A stretch of 37,222 nucleotides of DNA from a virus, in IMG/VR virus record IMGVR_UViG_3300006999_000188, positions 1-37,222 of that record; one strand, 5' to 3'. The notes under the pieces were generated by a model. The model was not told where the DNA came from. It did no database searches and saw nothing but the letters and a program-made list of their open reading frames with translations. This document shows, one piece after another, positions 35,603 through 37,222 of this stretch (position 1 is the first letter of the stretch; every line of letters begins with the position of its first letter). Made by a program: the position numbers and the translations under genes.

Positions 35603-36081
35603 GCACACTCGACGACTTCAGCGACGACGATGAACCGAACGACGATATCGACCGCAGCGAGAAGCCCCGGGTCCGGCGGACGTACCCGGTGAAAGACCCC
35701 GACGACAAGACGACGCTGTACGGGATGCTCGCCGAGGACTACCGGCGGCCCGGGACCGCGTACACGAGTCCTCGGAAGCGCGAGGCGAACTTCTTCCGCC
35801 GCATCGGCGGCTACCCGATCTCGACGGACATCCTCGAACTGCTCCGGGACCCGCCCCGGAACGCGGGCGTCGGCCCCGTGAAGACGATTTACATCATCCA
35901 GCGGGAGTCGACCGACGACCACGCGCCGATGACCGTCTTCGAGTACCACATCCGGGACTACCTCGACGCGGCGGTCATCGACTTCCAGCCGTTCGGCGAG
36001 CAGCGCTGCCCGACGCTCGACGACGCCCGCGCCGTCTGGCCGGCCCACGGCGACCTCATCTTCGAGACGGGGGAACTATGA
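35599..36081 (+). CDS. Early protein, unknown
   Basis: 160 residues, starting MSTLDDFSDDDEPNDDIDRS. Basic centre: EKPRVRRTYPVKDPDDKTTL, then YGMLAEDYRRPGTAYTSPRK and GGYPISTDILELLRDPPRNA. End: VKTIYIIQRESTDDHAPMTV, FEYHIRDYLDAAVIDFQPFG. The basic centre with an alpha/beta end would suit a DNA-associated protein, but no known motif is present. Overlaps next ATG by four bases. Confidence 0.7.
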   Translation: MSTLDDFSDDDEPNDDIDRSEKPRVRRTYPVKDPDDKTTLYGMLAEDYRRPGTAYTSPRKREANFFRRIGGYPISTDILELLRDPPRNAGVGPVKTIYIIQRESTDDHAPMTVFEYHIRDYLDAAVIDFQPFGEQRCPTLDDARAVWPAHGDLIFETGEL

Positions 36082-36347
36082 CGACGAAACTCCTCGAGCT
36101 CCGCGTCGAAGCCGACGCGTACGACGACATCGCGCAGGCCGTCGGCGAGGCGGTCGTCGAGGAAGTCCAGGCGAAGTACCCCGTCCTCGACGACGTCGAC
36201 GTCCGGTGTACCGGCGTCGACCTGGACGCGAACACGGGCGACGCCGAGGTCGTCGTCTCCCTCCCGATGAGCGAAACCGAGGGCATCAGCGCGCTCGCCG
36301 AGGCCGCGCCCGAGGCGGGACTCGCAGGCCGGGGGAACGCGGAATGA
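36078..36347 (+). CDS. Small early protein, unknown
   Basis: 89 residues. It reads MTTKLLELRVEADAYDDIAQ, AVGEAVVEEVQAKYPVLDDV and DANTGDAEVVVSLPMSETEG. Helix-strand arrangement with a beta hairpin, perhaps a small oligomeric protein. Overlaps both neighbours by ATGA (36078 and 36344). No family recognised. Confidence 0.7.
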   Translation: MTTKLLELRVEADAYDDIAQAVGEAVVEEVQAKYPVLDDVDVRCTGVDLDANTGDAEVVVSLPMSETEGISALAEAAPEAGLAGRGNAE

Positions 36348-37222
36348 TGGCGGGCGAGCGGAAGCCGCCGAAGACGTCGAACAAGAAGCTGAGCGCGTTC
36401 CCCTACCCGGGCGGGAAGACGGTGTACTTCGAGAAGATCGTCGAACGCTTCCCCGACCACCGCCGGTACGTCGAACCGTTCGGCGGGAGCGCGGCGGTCC
36501 TCCTGAACAAAGCCCCGAGTCACCTGGAGGTGTACAACGACCTCGACGGCGACGTCGTCAACTTCTTCCGGGTACTTCGCGAGCAGCGCGACGAACTCCT
36601 CGACTTCCTGAATCACGTCCCGTATTCGCGGGACATCTACGAGCGCTGGTCGGCGGCGTACTACAGCGGCGACCGCGTCGACGACCCGGTCGAGCGCGCC
36701 GGCAGGTGGTTCTACCTTCGGTACACGCAGTTTAACGGGAGTCTCGACCGCCGGTCGGGATTCAAGACCGGGGGGAAGCGCAACGAAGCCCGGTCGTTCT
36801 GCTGGAGCGTCCACCGCCTCGAAGACATCGCCGAGCGGTTCAGCGAGGTGACGCTCGAACACGAGTCCTACGAGGACGTCGTCGACCGGTACGACCACCC
36901 GGACACGCTGTTCTACCTCGACCCGCCGTACTACGACGCCCGGCGCGTCTACTACCGGGTCGGCGACGACTTCGACCACCAGGCGCTCGCGGACGTCCTC
37001 GACGGGACCGAGGGCGACTGGGTCGTCTCCTACGACGAAGTCCCGCCGGCGCTGCGGGAGATCGCGACGACCGTCGAGACGTACACCGCGCGGTATTCGA
37101 TGTCGTACTCGGACGACCGCCCCGAGCACACCGAACACCTCGCGATGAACTTCGACCCCGCCGAACGCCCCCGGTTCGCGCCGGCGGGCCAGACGACGCT
37201 CCCCGGAGGCTACGATGACTGA
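36344..37222 (+). CDS. D12-class DNA adenine methyltransferase (Dam-like), copy 2
   Basis: 292 residues from ATG 36344, which overlaps the previous stop; ATG 36347 is the alternative. Motifs: FPYPGGKTVY (residues 19-28), YVEPFGGSAAVLLNKAP (about 42-58), YNDLDGDVVNFFRVLRE, and catalytic TLFYLDPPYYDARRVYY (about 190-206). It resembles copy 1 at 27484 in the shared stretch PVERAGRWFYLRYTQ (copy 1: PVERAGRFFFLRYAQ) but differs in the part expected to set DNA specificity, so the two probably methylate different sites. The TGA is the last codon of the window. Likely anti-restriction. Confidence 0.95.
   Translation: MMAGERKPPKTSNKKLSAFPYPGGKTVYFEKIVERFPDHRRYVEPFGGSAAVLLNKAPSHLEVYNDLDGDVVNFFRVLREQRDELLDFLNHVPYSRDIYERWSAAYYSGDRVDDPVERAGRWFYLRYTQFNGSLDRRSGFKTGGKRNEARSFCWSVHRLEDIAERFSEVTLEHESYEDVVDRYDHPDTLFYLDPPYYDARRVYYRVGDDFDHQALADVLDGTEGDWVVSYDEVPPALREIATTVETYTARYSMSYSDDRPEHTEHLAMNFDPAERPRFAPAGQTTLPGGYDD

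Noticed and set aside
1-37222. Integrase, lysis gene or host genes marking a provirus boundary
   Set aside because: None seen on either strand, so whether this is a free virus or a provirus cannot be decided from the window.

Overview
The window is part of a tailed virus or provirus (Caudoviricetes-type) of a halophilic archaeon. It is GC-rich throughout, its proteins are crowded with Asp and Glu, and its gene starts are coupled by ATGA/GTGA overlaps or preceded by TATA-like boxes close to the ATG (archaeal, partly leaderless). It carries a complete head, packaging and tail-tube module. There is one tape measure and no sheath or baseplate-wedge set, so a siphovirus-like tail is the best inference. 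No integrase, DNA polymerase, replicative helicase or recognisable lysis gene lies in the window, so other functions must lie outside it. The left edge cuts a tail-fibre gene and the right edge coincides with the stop codon of a DNA methyltransferase.

Layout. (1) Positions 1-20067, minus strand, read right to left, are the late genes: large terminase, portal, a small membrane protein, Mu-F-like head protein, a broken HNH gene, DUF2213-type protease/scaffold, decoration-like protein, major capsid, head-tail connector genes, tail tube, two tail-assembly chaperone frames joined by a -1 frameshift, tape measure, tail hub and fibre-like proteins. One plus-strand winged-helix gene (16328-16909) interrupts this block. 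(2) Positions 20068-20802 hold no convincing gene, but have the terminase promoter, repeats and foldable sequence and may hold the packaging site. (3) Positions 20803-25731, minus strand, hold an HNH nuclease, small unknown genes, a zinc-ribbon protein, a candidate small terminase and a ParB-like/DNA methyltransferase fusion with an apparent one-base deletion. (4) Positions 25732-26488 are a divergent control region with inverted repeats, A/T tracts and an ACT microsatellite, a candidate origin/switch. (5) Positions 26489-37222, mostly plus strand, are the early genes: a ribbon-helix-helix protein, two D12-class adenine methyltransferases, about fifteen small acidic proteins of unknown function, zinc-finger and HTH proteins and a Holliday-junction resolvase. 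A haloarchaeal DUF7344-like regulator (28359-28901) runs the opposite way.

How the parts fit. The early right arm would protect (methyltransferases), recombine (Hjc) and regulate. The left arm packages DNA and builds virions. Two dispersed motif families could tie the arms together. One is a 19-bp dyad (TTAGTT-N7-AACTAA) found five times, only in control regions. The other is a 14-bp palindrome (TTCGYTCGARCGAA), usually with a weaker partner exactly 18 bp away. The most informative findings are the frameshift in the tail chaperone, the two single-base disruptions that look like decay or recoding, and the unexplained repeats in the non-coding regions.
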